Shown here piece after piece: positions 18,502-26,302 of a stretch of 64,000 nucleotides of DNA; the stretch's first letter is position 1; every line of letters starts with the position of its first letter. This DNA comes from JAALKW01 sp963974485 (GTDB lineage: Bacteria > Pseudomonadota > Gammaproteobacteria > Legionellales > Legionellaceae): contig CAXBBS010000009.1 of NCBI GenBank assembly GCA_963974485.1, forward strand, positions 21,328 through 85,327, written 5' to 3'. Position numbers and translations under genes: made by a program. The notes below the pieces were generated by a model that saw nothing but the letters and a program-made list of their open reading frames with translations, had not been told where the DNA came from and ran no database searches.

Positions 18502-19637
18502 AGCTTTAACTCCCTGTTACACATAAGTTCAATAAATTGATTAAAAAGACAGGCCGCATCATGTGGCCCAGGCCCAGCTTCAGGATGTCCCTGAAAGCCA
18601 AAGGCAGGTTTACTTTGATGAATCATACCTTGCAGGCTTTCATCAAACAAGGAGCGATGCGTCACACGTAAGCAATCGGGTAAGCTCGCTTCATCTAAAG
18701 CAAAGCCATGATTTTGACTTGTAATTAAAACACGTTGTTTTGCACCCGGGGCGGCCAATTCTGCTACAGGATGATTCGAACCATGATGCCCGAACTTCAT
18801 TTTGATGGCTTTTGCATCACAAGCAAGTCCTAAAATTTGAAATCCAAGGCAAATGCCAAACAGCGGTATACCGTGCTCTAATAATTCGCGCGTGGCTTGA
18901 ATAGCGTAATCGCAAGCAGCGGGATCGCCTGGGCCATTCGACAACAAAACACCATCAGGATTCATGCTTAGGACATGTTCAGCTGACGTTTGCGCTGGCA
19001 CCAACGTAATATGACACCCTTTATCACGTAAGCGCCGTAAAATACTGTATTTAACACCAAAATCATACACCACGACATGAAAGCGCTCAGGCTTTGATTC
19101 ACTGGCCCAAGCACCTTGTCCCGTATGCCAGCGTTCAATCGTTTTACGAGAAACAACACGAGCTAAATCAACGCCATCAAGACCAGGGCAAGCTTTTGCT
19201 GCAACCAACGCTTCTTCGGTATCGGTTGTATCCGTCACAATACAGGCAGCTATCGCACCATGCTCACGTAAATGATGGGTTAATGCACGTGTGTCCACAC
19301 CTGCAATCGCAACCACATTATGTTTTTTCAACCAATTAGGCAGCGTCATTTCAGCACGATAATTACTCGAGAGCGAAACATCATTTTGAAGAACCAAGCC
19401 CGAAGCCCAGGCCTTGGATGACTCCATATCGTCTTGGTTGCAGCCCGTATTACCCACATGTGCTGTGGTTAACATGACCATTTGGTTAGCATACGATGGA
19501 TCGCTTAGAATTTCTTGATACCCGGTCATGCCCGTGTTGAACACGAGCTCACCGACGGCTCGTCCTGATGCACCAACAGAGATACCCTCAAAAATTGAGC
19601 CATCCGCGAGAACAAGCCGAGCCGGTATATTATTCAT
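18498..19637 (-). CDS. carA: Carbamoyl-phosphate synthase small (glutaminase) subunit
   Basis: The protein is 379 residues (E. coli CarA is 382). It releases ammonia from glutamine for CarB in pyrimidine and arginine synthesis. The N-terminal half carries LVLADGSIFEGISVGA and VFNTGMTGYQEILSDPSY. The C-terminal class I amidotransferase has LLSNGPGDPAACD, the nucleophile motif PLFGICLGFQILGLA, and the catalytic His-Glu in FGFQGHPEAGPGP. CarB is not adjacent: the next gene is metK, which overlaps by 4 bp. dnaJ ends 6 bp upstream, so carA may be co-transcribed with the heat-shock genes. Confidence 0.97.
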   Translation of the reverse strand: MNNIPARLVLADGSIFEGISVGASGRAVGELVFNTGMTGYQEILSDPSYANQMVMLTTAHVGNTGCNQDDMESSKAWASGLVLQNDVSLSSNYRAEMTLPNWLKKHNVVAIAGVDTRALTHHLREHGAIAACIVTDTTDTEEALVAAKACPGLDGVDLARVVSRKTIERWHTGQGAWASESKPERFHVVVYDFGVKYSILRRLRDKGCHITLVPAQTSAEHVLSMNPDGVLLSNGPGDPAACDYAIQATRELLEHGIPLFGICLGFQILGLACDAKAIKMKFGHHGSNHPVAELAAPGAKQRVLITSQNHGFALDEASLPDCLRVTHRSLFDESLQGMIHQSKPAFGFQGHPEAGPGPHDAACLFNQFIELMCNRELKL

Positions 19638-19643
19638 GAGTAC

Positions 19644-20792
19644 TTACATATCCTCAAAAAATTGCTTAACTCGACCAAACCAGGAGTCTGAACGAGGTGC
19701 GTGAGCACCTGGATTTTCATCCAGCGATGCCTGAAAACCCGTGAGCATCTCTTTTTGTTCTCGTGATAATTTCACCGGTGTTTCTAAGACTACACGGCAT
19801 AACAAATCACCCGAACCATGAGCGCGCACCGATTTCATACCTTTACCACGCAAACGAAAGGATTTACCTGTTTGCGTTTCTGGTGGTATTTTTAACGCCA
19901 CACGTCCTTCCAACGTTGGTACGTCAATCGAACCGCCCAACACAGCCGTTGAAAAAGCAATCGGAACCTCACAATGTAAATCTTTACCTTCACGCTCAAA
20001 AATCGCATGCTTTTTTACCGCGACTTGAACATACAAATCACCGGATGGGCCACCATGTATGCCCGCTTCACCTTCACCACTCAAGCGAACGCGATCACCT
20101 TCATCAATACCGGCCGGTATTTTAACCGTCAGCGTTTTTGTTTCACGCACACGACCGTTACCATGACAATCGGTACATGGATCAGAAATCGTCTGACCTT
20201 CACCGTGACAGGTAGGACAGGTTTGTTGAATCGAAAAAAATCCTTGCTGAATACGGACTTGTCCGACACCCGCGCACGTTTCACACGTGATAGGTTTCGT
20301 GCCTTTTTTACCACCGGATCCACTGCATCCTTTACAGGCAACATGGCGTGGAACCTTAATTTCAATACTTTTACCCGCAGCTGCTTCTTCAAGTGTAACC
20401 TGAACGTTCATTTGAAGATCGGAACCACGTTGCGCCCGTGATTGCTGACCGCCGCCACGACGTCCACCGCCTGTGAAAATATTTTCGAAAATATCTTCGA
20501 AACCACCAAAACCGCCGCCGCCGAAACCACCACCGCCAAAACCACCCGGTCCACCACCAGCTGAACCATCAACGCCCGCATGCCCAAATTGATCGTACGC
20601 CGCGCGTTTGTCTTTATCAGACAAAACCGCATAGGCTTTTTGAACTTCCTTAAACTTTTCTTCAGATGATTTATCATCCGGATTTCGATCCGGATGATGC
20701 TTCATCGCTAATTTACGATAGGCTTTTTTAATATCAGCTTCAGCGGCGTCGCGTGCGACACCGAGAAGCTCATAATAATCTTTTTGCTGCAT
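19644..20792 (-). CDS. dnaJ: Chaperone DnaJ (Hsp40)
   Basis: The protein is 382 residues. The J domain (residues 1-70) has DYYELLGVARDAAEADIKKA and the HPD motif in MKHHPDRNPDD. A Gly/Phe-rich linker follows (GGGFGGGGFGGFEDIFENIF), then four zinc-binding CxxCxGxG repeats (CKGCSGSG, CETCAGVG, CPTCHGEG, CTDCHGNG) and the peptide-binding C-terminal domains. It delivers substrates to DnaK and triggers ATP hydrolysis. It lies 23 bp after dnaK and 6 bp before carA on the same strand. Confidence 0.98.
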   Translation of the reverse strand: MQQKDYYELLGVARDAAEADIKKAYRKLAMKHHPDRNPDDKSSEEKFKEVQKAYAVLSDKDKRAAYDQFGHAGVDGSAGGGPGGFGGGGFGGGGFGGFEDIFENIFTGGGRRGGGQQSRAQRGSDLQMNVQVTLEEAAAGKSIEIKVPRHVACKGCSGSGGKKGTKPITCETCAGVGQVRIQQGFFSIQQTCPTCHGEGQTISDPCTDCHGNGRVRETKTLTVKIPAGIDEGDRVRLSGEGEAGIHGGPSGDLYVQVAVKKHAIFEREGKDLHCEVPIAFSTAVLGGSIDVPTLEGRVALKIPPETQTGKSFRLRGKGMKSVRAHGSGDLLCRVVLETPVKLSREQKEMLTGFQASLDENPGAHAPRSDSWFGRVKQFFEDM

Positions 20793-20815
20793 GAATTACT
20801 CTCTCGGTGCGTGAC

Positions 20816-22768
20816 TTATTTTTTAGCGTCGTCTTCATTAACTTCTTCGAATTCTGCATCAACGACCGAATCGTCTTGTACTGCATCATCCTCGTCAGCT
20901 GCTTCAGCTGTTGCGCCATCAGCAGCTTGACCTTCTGCGGACTTTTTAGCGTACACACGTTCAGCCATAGAAGCCGATGCTTTATTAAGCACTTCCAATT
21001 TAGCTTCAATTTCAGCTTTATCACTGCCTTTCACCGCTTCTTTTAGTTCAGCAACGGCTTCTTCAATGCCTTTTTTCTCATCATCAGCCATGTCATCTGC
21101 TAAATCTTTCAGTGACGTTTCACTGCTATGAATCAGACTATCCGCTTGATTGCGTAACTCAACCAATTCTTTGAATTTTTTGTCGTCATCCGCATGCGCT
21201 TCAGCGTCTTGAACCATCGCAGCAACTTCTTCGTCACTCAAACCGCTTGAGGCTTTAATCACAATCGATTGCGCTTTACCTGTCGCTTTATCCGCGGCTG
21301 ATACGTTCAAAATACCGTTGGCATCAATGTCAAACGTCACTTCAATTTGTGGCACACCTCGAGGAGCCGACGGCAAATCAGCTAAGTCAAATCGACCCAA
21401 TGATTTATTAGCAGACGCTTGCTCACGTTCACCTTGTAACACGTGTACGGTTACAGCTGTTTGATTATTTTCAGCGGTAGAAAATACTTGATTTGCCTTG
21501 GTTGGAATCGTTGTATTTTTATCAATTAATTTTGTCATCACGCCACCCATGGTTTCAATACCAAGAGATAAAGGCGTTACATCTAACAATAAAATATCTT
21601 TCACATCGCCCGACAACACAGCTGCTTGAATTGCAGCACCCACAGCTACAGCTTCATCAGGGTTCACATCACGTCGTGGCTCTTTACCAAAAAACTCTTC
21701 AACCGTTTTTTGAACCAACGGCATACGTGTTTGACCACCCACCAAAATAACTTCATCAATTTTCGCAATGCTCAAACCAGCATCTTTTAATGCGGTTTTA
21801 CACGGAGCAATCGTACGTTTAATTAAATCACCTACCAACGACTCAAGCTTGGCGCGAGTTAATTTAATGTTTAAATGCTTCGGTCCACTTGCGTCAGCCG
21901 TAATATAAGGCAAGTTTACATCGGTTTGTTGCGCTGATGACAATTCAATTTTTGCTTTCTCAGCTGCTTCTTTCAAACGTTGAAGCGCAAGTGGATCGCT
22001 ATGTAAATCAATACCAGCATCTTTTTTAAATTCAGCAGCCAAATACTCAATCAATGCCAAATCAAAATCTTCACCACCTAAGAACGTATCACCGTTGGTC
22101 GCCAACACTTCAAACTGATGCTCACCGTCAATTTCTGCAATCTCAATAATCGAGACATCAAACGTACCACCACCTAAGTCATATACCGCGACGGTTGAAT
22201 CACCACGGTTTTTATCCATACCGTAAGCAAGTGCTGCAGCAGTTGGCTCATTGATAATTCGTTTAACTTCAAGCCCTGCAATCCGACCGGCATCTTTCGT
22301 TGCTTGACGTTGTGAATCGTTAAAGTACGCAGGTACGGTAATGACCGCTTCCGTCACGGTTTTACCTAAATAATCTTCAGCTGTTTTTTTCATTTTTTTA
22401 AGTATTTCAGCTGAAATTTGTGGTGGCGCTTTATCTTCACCTTTGACACGAACCCATGCATCACCGTTATCGGCCTTCACAATTTTATACGGAACCATGG
22501 TCATATCTTTTTGAACAATTTTATCTTTAAACGTACGACCAATCAGACGCTTAATGGCAAACAATGTATTTTCTGGATTGGTAACGGCTTGGCGCTTTGC
22601 TGCAGGTCCAACAAGTACTTCACCATCATTGGTGTAAGCAACAATCGAAGGTGTGGTGCGATGGCCTTCTGCATTTTCAATAACACGCGGCGTCTTGCCT
22701 TCCATAACAGCAACACATGAGTTTGTGGTACCTAAATCAATTCCAATAATAACGTTTGATGCTGACAT
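20816..22768 (-). CDS. dnaK: Chaperone DnaK (Hsp70)
   Basis: The protein is 650 residues (E. coli 638). The nucleotide-binding domain shows IIGIDLGTTNSCVAVMEG, AVITVPAYFNDSQRQATKDA, VYDLGGGTFDVSIIEI and DEVILVGGQTRMPLVQ. The substrate-binding domain starts around DVTPLSLGIETMGG and the acidic C-terminus ends in EFEEVNEDDAKK, carrying the EEV-like motif typical of bacterial DnaK. It folds and refolds proteins with DnaJ and GrpE. GGAG lies just before the ATG. It has its own sigma-32 promoter in the 106-bp gap after grpE. Confidence 0.98.
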   Translation of the reverse strand: MSASNVIIGIDLGTTNSCVAVMEGKTPRVIENAEGHRTTPSIVAYTNDGEVLVGPAAKRQAVTNPENTLFAIKRLIGRTFKDKIVQKDMTMVPYKIVKADNGDAWVRVKGEDKAPPQISAEILKKMKKTAEDYLGKTVTEAVITVPAYFNDSQRQATKDAGRIAGLEVKRIINEPTAAALAYGMDKNRGDSTVAVYDLGGGTFDVSIIEIAEIDGEHQFEVLATNGDTFLGGEDFDLALIEYLAAEFKKDAGIDLHSDPLALQRLKEAAEKAKIELSSAQQTDVNLPYITADASGPKHLNIKLTRAKLESLVGDLIKRTIAPCKTALKDAGLSIAKIDEVILVGGQTRMPLVQKTVEEFFGKEPRRDVNPDEAVAVGAAIQAAVLSGDVKDILLLDVTPLSLGIETMGGVMTKLIDKNTTIPTKANQVFSTAENNQTAVTVHVLQGEREQASANKSLGRFDLADLPSAPRGVPQIEVTFDIDANGILNVSAADKATGKAQSIVIKASSGLSDEEVAAMVQDAEAHADDDKKFKELVELRNQADSLIHSSETSLKDLADDMADDEKKGIEEAVAELKEAVKGSDKAEIEAKLEVLNKASASMAERVYAKKSAEGQAADGATAEAADEDDAVQDDSVVDAEFEEVNEDDAKK

Positions 22769-22830
22769 AATTTATACTCCAATTTGAGTTTATTTAAAAT
22801 ATCTAAACTTAATGACCCCTATGGCTTTCA

Positions 22831-22861
22831 TATATAAGGCGTAATTTTATTATTTCAAGGG
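22831..22861 (-). promoter_or_regulatory. Sigma-32 (heat-shock) promoter of dnaK
   Basis: Read on the minus strand, the -35 CCCTTGAA (22861-22854) and the -10 CCTTATATA (22839-22831) are separated by 14 bp. The -35 matches the RpoH consensus exactly and the -10 matches CCCCATNTA in seven of nine positions. It lies about 60 bp before the dnaK ATG and would allow dnaK-dnaJ (and perhaps carA-metK-ahcY) to be induced separately from grpE. Confidence 0.78.
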
Positions 22862-22874
22862 ATTCATCTGTTTT

Positions 22875-23510
22875 TTATTTTGCCACGATCACGCGAGCAG
22901 CTCGAATCACACGATCATTGAGCTTATATCCCTTTTGAAACACCGTTAAAACAGTATTAGGTGCTGCATCAGGTGATACTTGCATGGTCATTGCTTCATG
23001 TAACTCTGGATTAAACACATCACCCACCGGATTCATTTGTTCCACATTGGCTTTTTCTAACATATCCAACAAGAGTTTCATGGTGAGCTGAATCCCTTCG
23101 TGCATGCTCGCATCGCTGTGTTTATCAGCCAAAATCTCAGCTTGCTCGAGACTATCAACTACCGGTAAGAGCGTTTTGATAAATTTTTCGAGTCCATACC
23201 GATGCGCGTTGGCAACATCACGCTCAGAGCGACGACGTAAATTATCCATCTCGGCCGTTACACGAACCACTTTTTCCCAGTTTTCATGTGCTTGTTTCTC
23301 AGCATCCGTCAGTTTTTGCTCAAGTACGTCATACGATGGATGCTCTAATGCATTTGCATCTAAATCAGCATCAGCATCAGCATCAGAAGGTACATCTGAA
23401 AACGGTTCAGTCGAGACATTTAAACCTTCTTCAGTCGCTTTATCTACCAACGCTTCTGCAGATTCCAACTCTTCTTTTATTTTTCCCCAATCTTTTTCTT
23501 GTTTACTCAT
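22875..23510 (-). CDS. grpE: Nucleotide exchange factor GrpE
   Basis: The protein is 211 residues (E. coli 197). It releases ADP from DnaK. It has an acidic, low-complexity N-terminus with a DADADADLDA run encoded by a GAT/GCT triplet repeat, then a long coiled coil, then the head domain with NPVGDVFNPELHEAM, KGYKLNDRVIRAARVIVAK being the family signature at the C-terminus. GAGG lies 8 bp before the ATG. It is the first gene of the chaperone cluster and is preceded by a near-consensus sigma-32 promoter. Confidence 0.97.
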   Translation of the reverse strand: MSKQEKDWGKIKEELESAEALVDKATEEGLNVSTEPFSDVPSDADADADLDANALEHPSYDVLEQKLTDAEKQAHENWEKVVRVTAEMDNLRRRSERDVANAHRYGLEKFIKTLLPVVDSLEQAEILADKHSDASMHEGIQLTMKLLLDMLEKANVEQMNPVGDVFNPELHEAMTMQVSPDAAPNTVLTVFQKGYKLNDRVIRAARVIVAK

Positions 23511-23546
23511 AATAATTTCCTCGCATTGAACAAAACAGCTAGCCCA

Positions 23547-23577
23547 GAGATGGGGGCAATTGCCTAAAATTCAAGGG
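23547..23577 (-). promoter_or_regulatory. Sigma-32 (heat-shock) promoter of grpE
   Basis: On the minus strand, CCCTTGAA (23577-23570), a 14-bp spacer, then CCCCATCTC (23555-23547) match the RpoH consensus CCCTTGAA / CCCCATNTA in all but the last base. It ends 36 bp before the grpE ATG. The spacer length equals that of the dnaK promoter. Confidence 0.9.
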
Positions 23578-23684
23578 ATTTATTGTGATTATACAATTTT
23601 TCCATCATTATCCGTTGTTTTTCATTGTTCATTGGGGCAATAACGTTGATAATTAGCCCTCTTAAACATCAGCTCGTTTTTTAT

Positions 23685-24881
23685 ATGCCAGATACCTGGA
23701 CACCCACATCATGGTCACACTGCCCTTACCCACAGGCTGCGACCTACCCTCATGCTGCGCACTTGGCCCAAGCTGTGTTACAACTCAGTCAAAAAAAACC
23801 CTTGGTCCATCTGAACAACATACTTCAATTAAAACGCTTGATTGCCAGAGCTGGTCGCGGTCAGGCCTTTATACTTCAAGGTGGTGATTGCGCTGAATCG
23901 TTCAACGACTGTCGCCCGGCCATGATTCGATCGCAACTTAATTTAATCATGAAGATGGCGGAATTGCTGGCACCTTATATCAACGGCCCCGTTGTACCTA
24001 TCGGCCGCATTGCTGGTCAATACGCAAAGCCTCGCTCATCAGCCTGGGAACAGCAACAAGGCATAACGCTACCTAGTTATCGCGGCGATCTCATCAACGC
24101 TGCAAAATTTGACGAAAACGCTCGGGTACCTAATCCTGCGCGCTTACTCAAAGGCCATCGCTCAGCAGCCATAACGCTCAAGTTTATTCATGAAAAAATA
24201 AAATCCACCGAATTTTATACTTCACACGAAGCCCTGCATCTTCATTATGAATCGGCTTTAACCCGGCGCGGCAAGCAAGGCCGTTGGTATGATTTTTCAA
24301 CGCACCTTCCCTGGCTTGGCATACGTACATCGCAACTCGACAGCGCACACGTTGAGTTTTTACGTGGTATTGCAAACCCCATCGGTATAAAAATAGGTCC
24401 TGATGCCACGCCTGATTGGCTTATAAGCTTGCTTGAACGCTTAAATCCACAACGTGAAGCAGGACGAATTCTATTGATTACACGCCTCGGCGTGCAACAC
24501 GTAGACCACTTACTACCGACCTTTATTCAAGCAACGCAAACGCACAACCACCCCGTGACGTGGGCTTGCGACCCGATGCATGGCAATAACCTACAGACGC
24601 AATCCGGCATTAAAACACGTCATTTAGATACGGTTTGGCAAGAGCTACAACGCACATTTACTATTCATCAAACACATCAAAGCCACCTCGGCGGCCTACA
24701 CCTCGAAATGACGCCCGCCTCCGTCACCGAATGCTTGGGCGGTAAAACAAACCTATCTGAATCTGACTTAAAAACAGCGTATCACAGCCTCCTCGACCCA
24801 CGATTAAACCAACAACAAGCACTCGAGCTTATCGAGAGGTTTACAGATTTACTTACGGCCCGACGACACACTAACTTTTGA
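23685..24881 (+). CDS. Class II 3-deoxy-7-phosphoheptulonate (DAHP) synthase
   Basis: The protein is 398 residues from the ATG at 23685 (MPDTWTPTSW); an upstream in-frame start at 23625 would add 20 residues not seen in the family and would overlap the grpE promoter region. It catalyses the first step of the shikimate pathway: phosphoenolpyruvate plus erythrose 4-phosphate to DAHP. Class II (plant/AroH type) signatures are FILQGGDCAESF with the metal-ligand Cys, GRIAGQYAKPRSS, TSHEALHLHYE, WACDPMHGN (metal His) and GGLHLEMTP (metal Glu). Members are usually about 440-460 residues, so this is a short form without the long N-terminal extension. Its end overlaps the convergent DMT gene by 11 bp. 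Confidence 0.93.
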   Translation: MPDTWTPTSWSHCPYPQAATYPHAAHLAQAVLQLSQKKPLVHLNNILQLKRLIARAGRGQAFILQGGDCAESFNDCRPAMIRSQLNLIMKMAELLAPYINGPVVPIGRIAGQYAKPRSSAWEQQQGITLPSYRGDLINAAKFDENARVPNPARLLKGHRSAAITLKFIHEKIKSTEFYTSHEALHLHYESALTRRGKQGRWYDFSTHLPWLGIRTSQLDSAHVEFLRGIANPIGIKIGPDATPDWLISLLERLNPQREAGRILLITRLGVQHVDHLLPTFIQATQTHNHPVTWACDPMHGNNLQTQSGIKTRHLDTVWQELQRTFTIHQTHQSHLGGLHLEMTPASVTECLGGKTNLSESDLKTAYHSLLDPRLNQQQALELIERFTDLLTARRHTNF

Positions 24882-25200
24882 AAATAAAATAAGCCGAACC
24901 AATCATGCATAAGCTCGCATAAAAAAAATTAGCCCCCAAAGATTTGCCCATATAAAAATAAGCAAAACCCGCGAAAACACACATCGTAATGATTTCTTGT
25001 ATTATTTTCAGTTGACCTAAAGTAAAGACCTGATAACCCATGCGATTTGCAGGAACCTGGAGCATATATTCAAAAAAAGCAATGCCCCAACTAACTAAAA
25101 TAGCAATCATCAACGGTTGGTTATTAAGCGCTTTCAAGTGACCGTACCAGGCAAACGTCATAAAAACATTCGAGGCAATCAATAACAAAATAGTATACAT
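24871..25200 (-). CDS. DMT-family small membrane protein (DUF486)
   Basis: The protein is 109 residues with four predicted membrane helices (about residues 2-20, 30-48, 68-86, 90-107). The signature EYMLQVPANRMGYQVFTLGQ and the GQLKIIQEIIT segment are typical of the DUF486 DMT family, small relatives of drug/metabolite transporters with no proven substrate. AGGAGA lies 5 bp before the ATG. It is convergent with and slightly overlaps the DAHP synthase gene. Confidence 0.9.
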   Translation of the reverse strand: MYTILLLIASNVFMTFAWYGHLKALNNQPLMIAILVSWGIAFFEYMLQVPANRMGYQVFTLGQLKIIQEIITMCVFAGFAYFYMGKSLGANFFYASLCMIGSAYFIFKS

Positions 25201-25330
25201 CTGTCTCCTGATATCTAAATAAAAGTTTAGCCGACGTTCTACGCCCTATTGATTCGTCAAGCAAGCATGCGTTTCTTTTTTAATCACAATACTGTACAAT
25301 ATATATTCACTTTGTTTTTATGGATTGCTT

Positions 25331-26086
25331 ATGCCTTTATTACCTCATGAACTTCAAAATATTTTACAAGCAGGCCTTACTGAAAAAGAGATATGGTTTC
25401 CAGTCATACGTAATTCTGTTCCAAAACAATCAAGTCCATCGCCTTCGGCAACCCATACTTTAGAAAATTTTAGTCAGCTTATAGAAAAGCTAAAAAAACT
25501 AGATAACGACGGAAGTGATCACAAGCATACCCTTCGCTACTTAATGCCTGATGAAAACACCTTACTTTTAGCACGCGAAGGCAAACGCTCTGCTGACGTT
25601 CCTGGCCATAAAAACATGTGTAATCGCTGCATTGCGGCCGGTAATTTGTATTTAAGCCACGATTTTGAAACCGTGATAGGCATAAGTCATGACAGCGGTG
25701 ATTTTTTACCAAGCATGGGAAGTTTAGTTTTTCCATTACGTCGATTAATGGAAACACGATTACTGGATACAACAGCTGATTTAACGCTATATTATAGGGT
25801 ACCGCATCATCCGTCTGTACTCACCGAATCATTCTCTCATGCAAGCTTACGAGAAATGTTAGCACAACTTAATATTCCGGAGGTTCAAGAGGCAGCGTCG
25901 GTTGATCCCTTTGCGAGCCCACCAGTCCCTAAAAAACGTTCGTTTGAATCAATATACAGCCAAGATGAACAGGAACCGACTCAGAGCACCAGTCTTCGTT
26001 CAAGATTGCTTTTCTTCCCTGAAGCTTCAGATGAAACGTACACAGCTTCCGAGCCTACGAGTACGCATGTAGCTACAGTTGATTAA
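25331..26086 (+). CDS. Orphan protein with a CxxC-containing core
   Basis: The protein is 251 residues from the ATG at 25331; a TTG two codons earlier is less likely. I do not recognise the family. The central part (residues 80-150) has GHKNMCNRCIAAGNLYLS followed by IGISHDSGDFLPSMGSL, and looks like a compact conserved domain. The Cys-x2-Cys with nearby His residues could bind a metal. The C-terminal 80 residues are Ser/Thr/Glu/Pro-rich and probably disordered. No signal peptide or membrane helix is visible. It stands alone between divergent DUF486 and convergent large-orphan genes, in a context rich in effector candidates, which is the only hint at its role. Confidence 0.75.
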   Translation: MPLLPHELQNILQAGLTEKEIWFPVIRNSVPKQSSPSPSATHTLENFSQLIEKLKKLDNDGSDHKHTLRYLMPDENTLLLAREGKRSADVPGHKNMCNRCIAAGNLYLSHDFETVIGISHDSGDFLPSMGSLVFPLRRLMETRLLDTTADLTLYYRVPHHPSVLTESFSHASLREMLAQLNIPEVQEAASVDPFASPPVPKKRSFESIYSQDEQEPTQSTSLRSRLLFFPEASDETYTASEPTSTHVATVD

Positions 26087-26131
26087 CGACCCATATAAAC
26101 TAAGATTAACCATATACTCTCCACGGATTAT

Positions 26132-26266
26132 ATGGTTACCATCATATGCCTCGGGCCAGGTACAGCTTTAGGTCTAGGTATAAATATAGCAACAGCCTTG
26201 GTTTCTTTTTTACCCCATGCATTTGAGGCATATCAAGATTTGTTTCAAAAAAAACAATCAAAATAA
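26132..26266 (+). CDS. Possible 44-residue membrane peptide
   Basis: This short frame in the gap between two orphans encodes MVTIICLGPGTALGLGINIA followed by a second hydrophobic stretch (TALVSFLPHAF) and a basic, Lys/Gln-rich end. One transmembrane helix is plausible. The Shine-Dalgarno match (CGGA) is poor, so it may be chance. Confidence 0.25.
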   Translation: MVTIICLGPGTALGLGINIATALVSFLPHAFEAYQDLFQKKQSK

Positions 26267-26302
26267 TGATGAACCTGGTGAAGAATGCAACCCTGACGGC
26301 CC

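Noticed and set aside
23625..23684. Longer DAHP synthase N-terminus
   Set aside because: The 20 extra residues are hydrophobic and not like the family; the ATG at 23685 fits better.
26087..26302. Remnant gene in the gap before the large orphan
   Set aside because: Only a 44-codon hydrophobic frame is present; no similarity to a known gene could be recognised.
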